DNA of 64,000 bases from DATAGF01 sp963834875 (GCA_963834875.1 CAWIDG010000001.1:124001-188000); one strand, 5' to 3'. Numbered from the stretch's first letter, positions 52,177 to 61,973 are shown. The notes: generated from the sequence alone by a model not told the origin. A program made the numbers and translations.

Positions 52177-53509
52177 TCAGCCGGAGGCCGTGATCGGCTG
52201 CACCCTGGCGCCTCGCCCCGCGACGGCGATCGTGCGCAGGCGGGAGCTGCCCGTGGCCGGCACGACGACGTAATCGGGCCGGTGGACGTAGGTGGGGAGG
52301 TACCGCACGCGCCGGGCCCGAGCCGCCCGCGGGGTCACGGCGAGGTCGAGGAGGGCGATCATGCCGTCCTGAGAGGCGCCGGACTGGTTGGACACCAGGT
52401 TCCCCTCGCCGAACACCACGGGCTTGCCGTTGACGAACCGGATCGGCTGCACGACGTGGGCGTGCTGGCCGACGACGGCGGTCACGGCGGGCGAGCCCGT
52501 GAGAACGCGGGCCAGACGCCACTGTGAGGGCGTCGGCGCGTGCCGGTACTCGGCGCCCCAGTGCATGTTGACGATGACGGCCCGCGCCCCGGCGCGGCGG
52601 GCGCCGCGGGCGGCCGCCAGGATGGCGCCCGGGTCGGCGAGCGCCACGGACCACGGGTACGGCGGAGCGATGCCGTTCGTGTGCTCGGTGGCCGAGACGA
52701 TCCCGACCGTCACCCCCCGGGCCGCCACGAGGGCGGGGCGGCCCGGGGGCGGCCGCGTCCAGCTGCCGGTGTGACGGACCCCGGCCCCGTCCAGGGCGGC
52801 CAGGGTGGCGACGACGCCGGGCTGACCGTAGTCGAGGGTGTGGTTCGAGGCCGTGCTGCAGACGTCGAAGCCGGTCGAGCGGATCGCGCCGGCCAGCGCG
52901 ATCGGGGCGCGGAAACGCGGGATAGCCGGTCGGAGGCCCGCGGCCGAGGGGGTGCTCGAGATGGCAGAGCGCGAGGTCGGCCCGGCGGATGAGGGGGCTG
53001 ATCCGCGCGAGCATGGGGCCGAAGCGGTACGACCGCCGGCCGCCGTTGGCCAGCGCCCGCGCGGCGACCGGCGTGTGGATGAGCAGGTCGCCCGAGACCG
53101 CGATCGTCACGATCTGGGGCAGCCGGACCGCGCGGGTCACGCTCGTCCGCAGCCCGGACGGATCGCGGGCGACGACGTTCACGGCGTAGCGGCCGCGCGG
53201 GAGGCGGCCGAGCGCCAGCCGGGCCGCCCCGGCCTGCAGCGGGCGGCCCGGCACCCGGCGGACCACCGCCCCGCCGCGCGAGAGCGCTGCGGCGACGCTG
53301 GCCCGCTCGGAGAGCCGCACCTTGATCCACCACTCGCCGCCCGACTCCCGCAGGCGCCACTCGAGCGCGGGCGGGCGACCGTCGCCGACCGCGCCCGCCG
53401 GCGCGACGAGCGCGAGCGCGACGACGATGCCGGCGAGGAACCACCCCGGCGCATGCCGCGCGAGGCTACCCGCGGCGTCGGACGGCCGCGATGCGAGGCC
53501 GCCCCTCAC
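52177..53509 (-). CDS. CapA-like (PGA_cap) metallophosphatase-fold exported protein (one frameshift)
   Basis: N-terminal signal segment (WFLAGIVVALALVAPAGAVG), a beta-rich domain of about 110 residues, then the PGA_cap domain: TIAVSGDLLIHTPVAARA, CHLEHPLG, then after a frame change near 52915 IRSTGFDVCSTASNHTLDYG, VTVGIVSATEHTNG, VNMHWGAEYRHAPT, GQHAHVVQPI and VVFGEGNLVSNQSG. CapA homologues act in polyglutamate capsule export or as outer-face phosphoesterases; no other cap genes are nearby. The GTG overlaps the yraN stop. Confidence 0.85.
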
Positions 53510-53865
53510 CAGGCCCCGATCGCCCCGGGGCGGTGGACGACCCGCGCGCGGAGGCGCGACAGCCGCACCGCGATCAGGTCCAGGCGCACGGCGCAGCCCG
53601 CCAGCTCGGGGCGCCCGGCGAGGTATGCCTCGGCGGCGCGCGCGATACGCGCCCGCTGCGCCGACGTGACCGGCTCGTCGAGCACCGCCGGGTCGCCCCG
53701 CGCCTTGACCTCGCAGATCGCCACGACGCCGGCGCGCGCGGCCACGAGGTCGAGCTCCCCGCCGGCCCCGCGCCACCGCGAGGCCAGCACGGTCCACCCG
53801 CGCCGGGTCAGGTGCCGCGCGGCGGCCCGCTCGCCGCGGCGGCCCTCATCCGTCCGATCTCCCAT
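53506..53865 (-). CDS. yraN: YraN-family (UPF0102) endonuclease-like protein
   Basis: A 119-residue protein of the UPF0102 family with the restriction-endonuclease core GERAAARHL, GGELDLVA and CEVKAR (the D and ExK of a PD-(D/E)XK site). Function is unproved, though often found near rnhB and comM-dprA as here, which suggests DNA processing. It reads toward capA and overlaps it. Confidence 0.9.
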   Translation of the reverse strand: MGDRTDEGRRGERAAARHLTRRGWTVLASRWRGAGGELDLVAARAGVVAICEVKARGDPAVLDEPVTSAQRARIARAAEAYLAGRPELAGCAVRLDLIAVRLSRLRARVVHRPGAIGAW

Positions 53866-53945
53866 GGCGCGATGGTCGCGCCGCCGGGCGTGACGCCTCC
53901 AGGGACGAGCGTGTCAGGGTGCGCGCGGGGGTGTGACGGGCCGCG

Positions 53946-54995
53946 TCAGGCCCCCCAGCGGAACCCGGTCTCCGACGCGGCGACGGGCAGCGGGCTGCCC
54001 GGCAGGCCCGGGGGTGGATTCGGGTCGTTGTACCCGCCCGGAGCCACGTCGTTCGGCCCGTCGGGATGGAACAGCGAGGCGAGGTACTGGATCTGGCCGC
54101 GCCCGGGTCCGAGCTCGGTCTGGCCCCCGCCATACGCCCCGATGCCGTGGTCGCGCAGGTGGTCGTAGGTGGCCATCAGCTCGCGCAGTGGGCCGATGCG
54201 GGAGGGCTTGACGTTGATCATGCGCGGCGTCCACTCGAGCGCCCGCACGTCGGCGACCGAGTGGATCGGCGCGTCCCAGGTCACCCGGTCCTCGGCGCCG
54301 CGCAGCGCCTCGCGCAGGGGCGGGGTCAGCTTGGGATCCTCGATCCACGCATCGGGGAAGCGGGCCACGATGCGCTCGTAGATGCGCGGGTCGCTGGGCA
54401 CGGCGAAGGGCACGTCGTCGTAGGCGCCCTTCATGTCGAACGTGTCGACCACGCCCATCTCGGCCAGCTCGCCGATCAGCTCCGGCGACCACTCGTCGGT
54501 CGGGTCGAGCTTGAACCGCAGGCCGGGCGTGCGCTCGAGGAAGCCCCGCAGCCGCCCGGCGCCGCCGTCGAGGCGGGTCGAGACGACGAAGGTGACGGGC
54601 CGCGGCTGCAGGCCGAGGGCGTCGGCGAGCGAGGCCCCCGCCTGCCGCAGCGCGAGGTCGAGGGCGGCGCTCTCGAACGCCCAGCGGCGGTAGTTGTGCG
54701 AGAAGTCGCGGACGGGCTCGGCGGGGAAGAGGGCCAGGCCGTCGAGGTGGCGCGCGAGCCCGTCGAGGGTCCAGTCGCCGGCGAGCGGGAGCGTCGGCCC
54801 CGCCGCGAGCTGGGTCTCGTGGTCAACCTCGTCGTAGACCACGTCCTCGCCGAGCCCCTCCTCGCCCGCGCCGTGGAGGGTGATCACCGTGGTCACGCGG
54901 GCGAACTCGGGCGCCAGCTGCAGCGAGAGCGGGTCGAGGCGGTAGCCCTCGATGCGCAGGGGCAGACCGGCGATCCGGCCGTAGGTGCCGCTCAC
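53946..54995 (-). CDS. Enolase-superfamily (mandelate racemase-like) protein
   Basis: A 349-residue capping-domain plus TIM-barrel protein. Active-site elements are visible: RFKLDPT, FDMKGAYDD, WIEDPKL, TWDAPIHS, INVKPSRIG and GGGQTELG. These supply the metal ligands and acid/base lysines of the superfamily. The chemistry cannot be assigned; N-acylamino acid racemase, o-succinylbenzoate synthase and muconate cycloisomerase types are all possible. I chose the GTG at 54995, where the family-like N-terminus (SGTYGRIAGLPLRIEGYRL) begins. Confidence 0.75.
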   Translation of the reverse strand: MSGTYGRIAGLPLRIEGYRLDPLSLQLAPEFARVTTVITLHGAGEEGLGEDVVYDEVDHETQLAAGPTLPLAGDWTLDGLARHLDGLALFPAEPVRDFSHNYRRWAFESAALDLALRQAGASLADALGLQPRPVTFVVSTRLDGGAGRLRGFLERTPGLRFKLDPTDEWSPELIGELAEMGVVDTFDMKGAYDDVPFAVPSDPRIYERIVARFPDAWIEDPKLTPPLREALRGAEDRVTWDAPIHSVADVRALEWTPRMINVKPSRIGPLRELMATYDHLRDHGIGAYGGGQTELGPGRGQIQYLASLFHPDGPNDVAPGGYNDPNPPPGLPGSPLPVAASETGFRWGA

Positions 54996-55151
54996 TCCCG
55001 CCGGGTCCCCTCGTCCAACGTCACGGCATCCTCCTCGCGGGCCACGCGGTAGCTTAGGCATGGGGCGTGCCCGGCGCCGTTCGTGACTCGGCGCCGACCC
55101 GGTGCGATCGGATGCTCATCCGCGCGCACGCCCCTGGGAGCCTTGGGCCGC

Positions 55152-56684
55152 GTGGTCGCCCGGCTCGTCAGCCCCGCCGTCCTCGGCCTCGAGACCTCCA
55201 CCGTCGAGGTCGAGGTGGACCTTCGCGCCGGCCTGCCCGCCTTCTCGGTGGTCGGCCTCCCCGACGCGGCGGTGCAGGAGGCGCGCGAGCGGGTGCGCTC
55301 CGGCCTCGCCAACCAGGCGTTCCAGGTGCCGGCGCGGCGGATCGTCGCGAACCTGGCGCCCGCGGACCTGCGCAAGGCCGGGCCGCAGTACGACCTGCCG
55401 CTGGCGCTCGCCATCCTCTGCGCGTCGGGCCAGGTCGCGCCGGCCTCGCTCGTGGGAGCGGGGGCCGTCGGCGAGCTCGCGCTCGACGGGTCGCTGCGCC
55501 CGGTGCCGGGGGCGCTGGCGATGGCCGAGCATGCCGCCCGCCATGGGTGGCGGCGGCTCGTCGTGCCGCGGGGCAACGCTGCCGAGGCCACGCTCGTGCG
55601 CGGGGTCGAGATCCTCGGCCCGGCGACCCTCCGAGCGGCTGTGGACCTCCTCGAGGGGCGGACGGAGCCGTCCCCGGTGCGGCTCGACGCCCACGCCCTC
55701 CTGGCGAGCGGCGAGGGGGCCCGCGGCCCCGACCTGGCCGAGGTGCGCGGGCAGGGGGCGGCGCGGCGGGCGCTGGAGGTCGCCGCGGCCGGCGGCCACT
55801 CGATGCTCATGCTGGGCCCCCCGGGCGGCGGCAAGACGATGCTCGCGCGCCGGCTGCCCGGCATCCTGCCGCCGCTCGCACTGGACGAGGCGATCGAGGT
55901 CACCCGCATCCACTCCGTGGCCGGGCTGCTCGACCCGGGCTGCCCCCTGGTGACCCGGCGCCCGTTCCGCGCGCCGCACCACACCATCTCCGCCGCGGGC
56001 CTCGTGGGCGGCGGGCGCCTGCCGCGGCCCGGGGAGGTGAGCCTCGCCCACGGCGGGGTGCTGTTCCTCGACGAGGTGTGCGCCTTCGCGCCGTCGGCGC
56101 TGGACGCCCTGCGCCAGCCCCTCGAGGAGGGCCGGATCGACGTGGCCCGGGCGATGGTCAGCGCGCGCTTCCCGGCCCGGGCGCTCCTCGTGTGCGCGGG
56201 AAACCCCTGCCCGTGCGGCTTCGACGGCGATCCGGTGCGGCGCTGCGTCTGCCCGCCCGGGCGCGCCGAGGCCTACCGCGCGCGCCTCTCGGGGCCCGTC
56301 CTCGACCGGATCGACCTCCACCTCGAGGTGCCGCGCCTCGCGCGGGACGAGGTCCTCGCCGGCGGCTCGAGCGAGCCGAGCGCCGCGGTCCGGGCCCGCG
56401 TCGGGGCGGCTCGGCGGGTCGCGGCGGGCCGGGGTCAGGCCGAGCCGAACGCCCGGCTCGGCCCCGCCGCGGCGCGGCGCGCCGCGGCCCTCGACCCGGG
56501 AGGGCGGGCGCTGCTCGGGCGGGCGATCGACCGGCTGGGCCTGTCCGCGCGCGCCCACGACCGCCTGCTGCGCGTCGGCCGCACCATCGCCGATCTGGCC
56601 GGGGACGAGCGCGTGACGGAGCAGCACCTCGCGGAGGCGCTCGGCTACCGCGTGGCGGCCGAGGGCGTCGGGGCGGCCGCGTGA
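55152..56684 (+). CDS. comM: ComM/YifB Mg-chelatase-like AAA ATPase
   Basis: ComM is a hexameric helicase that helps branch migration during natural transformation. The protein (about 510 residues from the GTG at 55152) has the YifB N-terminal domain (AVLGLETSTVEVEVDLRAGL, VVGLPDAAVQEARERV), Walker A GPPGGGKTMLARRL, FRAPHHTIS, FLDEVCAF and the Cys-rich NPCPCGFDGDPVRRCVCPP. An earlier ATG exists at 55083, but family similarity starts at about 55150. It overlaps dprA. Confidence 0.92.
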   Translation: MVARLVSPAVLGLETSTVEVEVDLRAGLPAFSVVGLPDAAVQEARERVRSGLANQAFQVPARRIVANLAPADLRKAGPQYDLPLALAILCASGQVAPASLVGAGAVGELALDGSLRPVPGALAMAEHAARHGWRRLVVPRGNAAEATLVRGVEILGPATLRAAVDLLEGRTEPSPVRLDAHALLASGEGARGPDLAEVRGQGAARRALEVAAAGGHSMLMLGPPGGGKTMLARRLPGILPPLALDEAIEVTRIHSVAGLLDPGCPLVTRRPFRAPHHTISAAGLVGGGRLPRPGEVSLAHGGVLFLDEVCAFAPSALDALRQPLEEGRIDVARAMVSARFPARALLVCAGNPCPCGFDGDPVRRCVCPPGRAEAYRARLSGPVLDRIDLHLEVPRLARDEVLAGGSSEPSAAVRARVGAARRVAAGRGQAEPNARLGPAAARRAAALDPGGRALLGRAIDRLGLSARAHDRLLRVGRTIADLAGDERVTEQHLAEALGYRVAAEGVGAAA

Positions 56685-57817
56685 CCGGGCCGGCCGAGTG
56701 GCCACTGGGCCTCGCCCGGCTCGCGCAGGCCCTGGGGCGGGACCTGCAGCGCGCGGCGCGGCGCGCGGGCGGAGGGCGGGCGCTCTGGGGCGCCGACCGC
56801 GAGGCGCTCGGTCGCGCGCTCGGCCTCGCCGGGGCGGAGCTCGCCGCCGCGGACGCGGCGCGGCGGCGCTTCGACGCCGCCGCCGAGCTGCGCCGGCTGG
56901 CGGAGGCGGCGATCCTCCACGTCGGCGCCCCGGACCGCCGTTACCCGAGCCGCCTCGCCGAGCTCCACGACCCGCCGTTCGGCCTCTTCGCCCGCGGGTC
57001 GGTCGAACGCGCCCTCGCGGCGATCGCCGGCGCGCCCGTGGTCGCGATCGTGGGCAGCCGTCGGGCGACGGCCCAGGGCCGGGCCTTCGCGCGCGGGCTG
57101 GCCGGCCGGCTGGCCGAGCGGGGCGCGGTGATCGTCAGCGGGCTGGCGCACGGGATCGACGCCGCCGCGCACGAGGGCGCGCTCGCCGAGGGCGGGACGA
57201 CCGTGGCGGTGCTCGGGTGCGGCGTCGACGTGCCCTATCCGCGGCGCAACCGCGACCTCGCCCGGCGGGTCGCCGAGCGAGGAGCGCTGGTGTCCGAGTA
57301 CTGGCCTGGCACGGCGCCCGCCCCGTGGCGGTTCCCGGCGCGCAACCGGATCGTGGCCGGGCTCGCCCAGGCCGTGGCCGTCGTCGAGGCCGGGCGGCGG
57401 TCGGGCGCCCTGATCACCGCCGACTTCGCCCTCGAGCTGGGGCGGCCCGTGCTGGCGGTGCCGGGGTGGCCGGGGGCGCTCGCCTCGGAGGGCTGCAACG
57501 GGCTGCTCCGGGCGGGGGCGGCGCTGCTCGAGGGGCCGGAGGACGTGGTCGCCGAGATCGCGGAGGCCGGCTGGAGCGACGCGGCGCCGGCCGCCGCCGC
57601 CGCCCTCGGCGGCCTCGGGGGGCGGATACACGAGCTGCTCCAGCGCGAGCCGATGGGCGCCGACCGCCTCGCGGACGAGCTGGCCGAGGAGGCGGCGGCG
57701 GTGTCCGCGGCGCTCGCCCTGCTCGAGGTCGAGGGGCTCGCCGTGCGCGGGGAGGGGCAGCGCTTCTGGGCGGCGCCGCTCCGGGCGCCGCCTCCGGGGC
57801 GCCCCGCCGCCGGTTAG
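56681..57817 (+). CDS. dprA: DNA processing protein DprA
   Basis: DprA loads RecA on incoming single strands. The 378-residue protein has the Rossmann domain with VAIVGSRRATAQGR, VSGLAHGIDAAAHEGAL, LGCGVDVPYPRRNRDL, PARNRIVAGLAQAVAVVEA and a C-terminal winged helix (ELLQREPMGADRLADELA). The GTG overlaps the comM stop. The comM-dprA pair suggests DNA uptake ability, but no com pilus genes are in the window. Convergent with pafBC, with a 4-nt overlap. Confidence 0.93.
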   Translation: MTGPAEWPLGLARLAQALGRDLQRAARRAGGGRALWGADREALGRALGLAGAELAAADAARRRFDAAAELRRLAEAAILHVGAPDRRYPSRLAELHDPPFGLFARGSVERALAAIAGAPVVAIVGSRRATAQGRAFARGLAGRLAERGAVIVSGLAHGIDAAAHEGALAEGGTTVAVLGCGVDVPYPRRNRDLARRVAERGALVSEYWPGTAPAPWRFPARNRIVAGLAQAVAVVEAGRRSGALITADFALELGRPVLAVPGWPGALASEGCNGLLRAGAALLEGPEDVVAEIAEAGWSDAAPAAAAALGGLGGRIHELLQREPMGADRLADELAEEAAAVSAALALLEVEGLAVRGEGQRFWAAPLRAPPPGRPAAG

Positions 57818-59952
57818 CGGGTGGGGGCGCGGCGCCTGCCGCCGCTCGGGCGGTCGGCGCCGTAGCTGTCCAGCACCTGCTCGGCGAGCTCGGCGACCGT
57901 GCGCCGCAGCGAGACCGGCTCGAACAGCACGGCCTCACCCTGGTACTTCAGGAGCTCCTTCACCAGCCAGTCCTCGCTGGCGTAGGGGATCTCGACCAGG
58001 ACCGAGCCGTCGGCGAAGCGCTCGCGCGAGCCGTGCTTCTCGAGCATCCAGCGCGCGAGGGCCGGGGTGCACCAGACCGACGCGCTCTGGGCGACCGTGC
58101 CGCCGGGCTGCGGCCGCGCGCCCCAGGGCATGTAGGGGCCGGCGCTCGTGATCTCGGGGCGGCGCTCGAAGTGCTCGTCCGTCAGGCTGGCGCTGCGGAT
58201 GCGGTCGAGCCGGAAGGTCCGCTGGCCGCCCGCGCGACGGCAGTACGCGACGACGTACCAGGCGTCCTGGGCGTTGACGAGCAGGTGCGGCTCGATCGCG
58301 CGCCGGGTGATGGCGCCGCGCGACTCGGTCCAGTAGTCGATCTCCAGCACGCGGTCCTCGCGGATGGCGTGGCTGACGGCGGCCGCGACGGCCGTGTCGG
58401 CGACCTGGGCCCTCCCCAGCTCGACGGTCGGCAGGTCGTCCTCGCCGATGGCCGCCTCGAGCTTGCCGCGCACCGAGCTGAGGGACCCGCCATCCTCGGT
58501 CGGCAGGCGGTCGCCGATGAACTCGAGCGCCCACAGGAGCGCCTTCGCCTCGAGGGGGGAGAGCCGGGCCGGGCGGCTGAAGCGGTCGCCGTAGGTCTCC
58601 TTCTGCACGACGACGGTGTCGCCCTCGATCTGCGCGTAGAGCGCGTAGCAGCCGCCGCCGAAGTTGATGAGGTTCAGCAGGCCGATGTCGTCCTCGAGGA
58701 CCTTCTTGTCGAGGTTGAGGGCCTTCCGCAGCTCGGAGACCGGGATCTGGGCCTCGGCGGACTCGCCGCAGGCCGACAGCAGCCGCGTCATGAGCGCCAG
58801 CAGGCGCGCGAAGCGCTCAGCCGGGACGACCCGCTCGGGAGGCTGGGCGGCACCGGAGCCCGAGCCCTGCGCGGGCGCCGGGTCCTCGGGCGGCGGCGAG
58901 GCCACGACCTCGGCCGGCGCCGGCACGCGCCCGCCGTCGGCCTGGTGGCGGTCCCCGACCAGCTCGAGCGCCGACACGACGGCGTCCCGCAGGTCGGGCG
59001 GGTCGAGCGCCTGGGCCTCGGCGCCCAGGCCGAGGATCCACGACACGAGCTCGTGCCGGTTGGCGTACGGCGTCGTGTAGACGCCCGCGCCGTCGGCCCC
59101 GATGGCCGTCTCGCCGTATCCGCCGAACATCTGCTCCACCCACCACGCGATCGTGGGGGTGAGGGAGATCGTCGCCGTCCGGTCGGCCTCGTCGAGCTGC
59201 CAGGGCGCGCGGTCGCGGTAGCGGGACAGGTCGAAGTCCTGAGGGGCCGGGAAGTCGTGCTCGGCGCGGGTCTTGAAGGTGATGCGCCCCTCGATCCGCG
59301 AGAGGCGGAACATCCGCGTGTCCTGGCGCTCGTGCGACCAGCCCACCACGTACCAGTTCCCGGCCGAGTAGAGGAGGCTGTACGGGTCGACCTCGCGGTC
59401 GGATCGCTCGTCGCGGCCGATCGAGTAGTACGTGAAGCGGATCGTCTTCCGCCGGCCGATCGCCGACTCGATCTTCGTGAGGTGCGCCGCGACCTCCGGC
59501 GAGTAGTCCCCGCCGAGGAGGTTCAGGGAGACGGTGCGCGCCGCGTGGTCGTCCAGCGGGCTCGGGCGGCCGAGGGTGAGGTGCTGGAGGGCCAGGCGGA
59601 GCGGCTCGGCGTACGCGAACTGCCCCTCGAGCAGGTAGAGGCAGGTCTGCAGCGCCGACAGCTCGGCGGGGTCGAAGTCGAGCTCCGGCAGGTAGTAGTT
59701 CTCAGGCGGGAGCGCGTAGAGGTCGCCCTGGAAGGGGTCGTCGCCGGGCCGCTCGACGGCGAGGCGCAGGCCCATGCTCTCGATCTCGGCCCGGTCGGCG
59801 TAGAAGCGCCGCAGGAACGCCTGCTCGCTCATGCCGCCATAGCCCTCGACGGCCTCGTGGATCTCGTCGGCGGTCACCGGCCGCTGCTGGGCCATCAGGA
59901 AGGCGACCAGCGAGAGCTGCCGGACCAGCTTGTCGTCGTCTCTCATCGCCAT
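57814..59952 (-). CDS. pafBC: Fused PafBC transcription regulator (two WYL modules)
   Basis: PafB and PafC activate the RecA-independent DNA damage response in Actinobacteria. Here both are one 712-residue protein: HTH (RQLSLVAFLMAQQRPVTADE), WYL domain with IRFTYYSIG and NWYVVGWSHERQDTRMFRLS, a WCX extension, a Pro/Ser linker (about 345-365), a second HTH-like part (FARLLALMTRLLSACGE), a second WYL domain (LEIDYWTESRGAITRRAI, AWYVVAYC) and a final WCX domain. Fused forms are known in some Actinobacteria. GGAG precedes the ATG; TATCAT at 59989-59994 is a possible -10. No pup or proteasome genes are nearby. Confidence 0.9.
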   Translation of the reverse strand: MAMRDDDKLVRQLSLVAFLMAQQRPVTADEIHEAVEGYGGMSEQAFLRRFYADRAEIESMGLRLAVERPGDDPFQGDLYALPPENYYLPELDFDPAELSALQTCLYLLEGQFAYAEPLRLALQHLTLGRPSPLDDHAARTVSLNLLGGDYSPEVAAHLTKIESAIGRRKTIRFTYYSIGRDERSDREVDPYSLLYSAGNWYVVGWSHERQDTRMFRLSRIEGRITFKTRAEHDFPAPQDFDLSRYRDRAPWQLDEADRTATISLTPTIAWWVEQMFGGYGETAIGADGAGVYTTPYANRHELVSWILGLGAEAQALDPPDLRDAVVSALELVGDRHQADGGRVPAPAEVVASPPPEDPAPAQGSGSGAAQPPERVVPAERFARLLALMTRLLSACGESAEAQIPVSELRKALNLDKKVLEDDIGLLNLINFGGGCYALYAQIEGDTVVVQKETYGDRFSRPARLSPLEAKALLWALEFIGDRLPTEDGGSLSSVRGKLEAAIGEDDLPTVELGRAQVADTAVAAAVSHAIREDRVLEIDYWTESRGAITRRAIEPHLLVNAQDAWYVVAYCRRAGGQRTFRLDRIRSASLTDEHFERRPEITSAGPYMPWGARPQPGGTVAQSASVWCTPALARWMLEKHGSRERFADGSVLVEIPYASEDWLVKELLKYQGEAVLFEPVSLRRTVAELAEQVLDSYGADRPSGGRRRAPTR

Positions 59953-59986
59953 GGTCGCTCCGACGTCACGGCCCGTCCCGTAGGCC

Positions 59987-61042
59987 TCATGATATCCCAG
60001 GGGTGCCGGCCGGACCCTCGCCGGGGGCCGGCGAAGGTCGCTCGGAGCGGGCCGCCATGAGGTCGCGGTGGGCCAGGCCCGAGAGCGCGAGCTCGACCGG
60101 GACGAGCACCGCGGCCGCCACGAGGGCCCACAGGAGCGGGGGGGCGAGGGCCGCGGCGGTCCCGAGCCCGCCGGCCATGCCGAGGACGATCACGGCCAGC
60201 TCGCCGCGCGTCACGGAGGCCGGGTCGGAGGGGTCGACGCTTCCGTGGACGGCGAGCGCGGCGGCGAACGCGACCGCGGCGATGGCGAAGCGGGCGTCAA
60301 CGAGCGCGGTCAGCAGGATCGCGCCCACGAGGGCGATCGCCGCCCACAGCACCGCATAGCGACGGCCGGCGCGGCCGAGGAGGACGATCGTCGTCGTCTT
60401 GGGCGGGAGCGCCCGGCTGTCGGGGATCCGGTCGAGGTAGTGGTGCATCATCAGCATCGCGACGCACGAGGCCGCGTAGGCGATGCCGGCCAGGGCGGCC
60501 CCGCCGGACAGCTCGCCTCGCTGCAGGACGTAGGCGCCGGTGGTGCAGCCCCAGATGCAGGCGAACGCGACCGCCTCGCCGCTGAACGGGCGGTAGGAGG
60601 CCCGCACCGGCGGCAGCGTGTAGAGCACCGCCCCGGCGAGGCCCGCCGCGCCGTAGGCCAGCAGGATCCAGCCCCAGGTCGCAGCGGCGGCGATCCCCAC
60701 CACCGTCGCCGCCAGCGCCGCGGCGACGCCGATGGCGCGGAGCTCCCGGGTGCCCAGCAGCCCGGAGGCGATCACCTTGCTGCCGCCGCTGATGACCCGG
60801 GGCGACGGGTCGCGGTCGGTCCCGGAGCGCCAGTCGGCGATCTCGTTCACGCAGTGCGCGACGAGACCCTGCAGCAGGACGCCGATCGCGACCGCGGTCA
60901 GGTAGCCCCAGGTCGAGATGCCGTCCCCGTCGCGCCAGGCGAGCGCCGTGCCGAGGGTGATCGCGGTGAAGGACCACAGGAGCACCGGGATCACCCGGAG
61001 CTCCAGCCACAGGCCCAGCAGCACCCGCCGAAGGCCGGCCAT
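59987..61042 (-). CDS. UbiA-family prenyltransferase (MenA-like)
   Basis: A 351-residue integral membrane protein with eight or nine hydrophobic helices. The prenyl-diphosphate/Mg site reads NEIADWRSGTDRD (from residue 66) and the second Asp site is HHYLDRIPDSRA. MenA (dihydroxynaphthoate prenylation for menaquinone) is the best guess, but without other men genes nearby the acceptor is open. A Pro/Ser-rich cytoplasmic tail follows. Upstream of pafBC on the same strand. Confidence 0.85.
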   Translation of the reverse strand: MAGLRRVLLGLWLELRVIPVLLWSFTAITLGTALAWRDGDGISTWGYLTAVAIGVLLQGLVAHCVNEIADWRSGTDRDPSPRVISGGSKVIASGLLGTRELRAIGVAAALAATVVGIAAAATWGWILLAYGAAGLAGAVLYTLPPVRASYRPFSGEAVAFACIWGCTTGAYVLQRGELSGGAALAGIAYAASCVAMLMMHHYLDRIPDSRALPPKTTTIVLLGRAGRRYAVLWAAIALVGAILLTALVDARFAIAAVAFAAALAVHGSVDPSDPASVTRGELAVIVLGMAGGLGTAAALAPPLLWALVAAAVLVPVELALSGLAHRDLMAARSERPSPAPGEGPAGTPGIS

Positions 61043-61075
61043 GGGCCACCCTAACCCCAGCGAGGGGGCGGCTGG

Positions 61076-61081
61076 TACCCT
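61076..61081 (+). promoter_or_regulatory. -10 element for the 94-residue protein
   Basis: TACCCT ends 8 nt before the GTG at 61090, close to leaderless geometry. Confidence 0.4.
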
Positions 61082-61089
61082 CCCGGGCC

Positions 61090-61374
61090 GTGTCGCTGCA
61101 CGAGCGCGTCCACGACCTGCCGACCGAGGACGAGCTGGCCCAGCTCGTCGGGGCGGCGACCCCGCACTTCGCGTTCCAGGCGCGAGAGCGACTCGCCCAG
61201 CTCGCGGCCGCCCTGCCGCCGGACCATCCGCGCCAGGCGGAGCTGGCGGCCCACCTCGAGTACCTCGACCGGCTGGGCTACGAGGGCGAGACCGCCGGCG
61301 TGGAGCGACCCGACCTGCCGCCCCGGGAGTCGCTCAGCGGGCTGGCGCCAGGGCGCAGCGAGCCGCCCGGCTGA
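61090..61374 (+). CDS. Unknown small protein (94 residues)
   Basis: I do not recognise this protein. It is helical and charged (LHERVHDLPTEDELAQLVGA, FAFQARERLAQLAAALPPDH, HLEYLDRLGYEGETAG), with no signal peptide or cysteine. Helical content and leucine spacing suggest a dimer or adaptor. The start follows a -10 hexamer by 8 nt. Its 3' end overlaps the Nudix gene on the other strand by 41 nt. Confidence 0.6.
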   Translation: MSLHERVHDLPTEDELAQLVGAATPHFAFQARERLAQLAAALPPDHPRQAELAAHLEYLDRLGYEGETAGVERPDLPPRESLSGLAPGRSEPPG

Positions 61375-61960
61375 AGATCCGCAGGATGCGCGCGGTCGCG
61401 CCCCAGACGTCCTCGCCCGCCAGCGGGTAGCGCAGCGCGAGCGGCGCCGGCTCGGCCGGCAGCGCGGCGTCGGCCCGGAGCAGGTCGGCGACCGGCACCT
61501 CGAGGATCCGGGCGACCTCGGCGTCGCTGGGGACCGGCGTGAACGGGCCATCGGCCACGGCCACGAACGGCCGGACGATGAAGCCCGAGACCATCGTGCT
61601 GACGTCGTCGAGCTCCCCGACCAGGCGGAGCGCCGCGGCCGGGATGCCCACCTCCTCCTCGGTCTCGCGCAGCGCGGCGTCGCGCGGCGACCGGTCGCCC
61701 GGCTCCACGACCCCACCTGGCAGCGAGATCTGGCCCGGGTGCGACGGCACGCTCTCGCTCCGCTTGGTGAGCAGGAGATGGGCCTCGCCGCCGCGGTCGT
61801 ACAGCACGAGCAGCACCGCCGCCCTGCGGCCGGGGCCGGGGAGCTCGACCGGCTCGCGGCCGGCCAGCTCGGCGGCGAGCGCCGCCGCGAGGTCGCCGGC
61901 GCGCGGCACCCGGACCGCCGGCTCGCGCGCAGGCGGGGGGCAGTCGGCTCCGCCGGACAC
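61334..61960 (-). CDS. Nudix hydrolase, CoA diphosphatase (NudL) type
   Basis: The product probably cleaves CoA or related pyrophosphates. The 208-residue protein has the UPF0035 motif LLLTKRSESVPSHPGQISLP just before the Nudix box GGVVEPGDRSPRDAALRETEEEVG (82-104). I chose the GTG at 61960, 7 nt after a TAGACT hexamer on the minus strand, which gives leaderless geometry; the upstream open frame is Arg/Pro noise. Confidence 0.87.
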   Translation of the reverse strand: MSGGADCPPPAREPAVRVPRAGDLAAALAAELAGREPVELPGPGRRAAVLLVLYDRGGEAHLLLTKRSESVPSHPGQISLPGGVVEPGDRSPRDAALRETEEEVGIPAAALRLVGELDDVSTMVSGFIVRPFVAVADGPFTPVPSDAEVARILEVPVADLLRADAALPAEPAPLALRYPLAGEDVWGATARILRIFSRAARCALAPAR

Positions 61961-61967
61961 CGGCGGG

Positions 61968-61973
61968 AGTCTA
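61968..61973 (-). promoter_or_regulatory. -10 element for the Nudix gene, leaderless geometry
   Basis: On the minus strand TAGACT ends 7 nt before the GTG start. It faces away from the WS/DGAT -10 at 62009. Confidence 0.45.
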
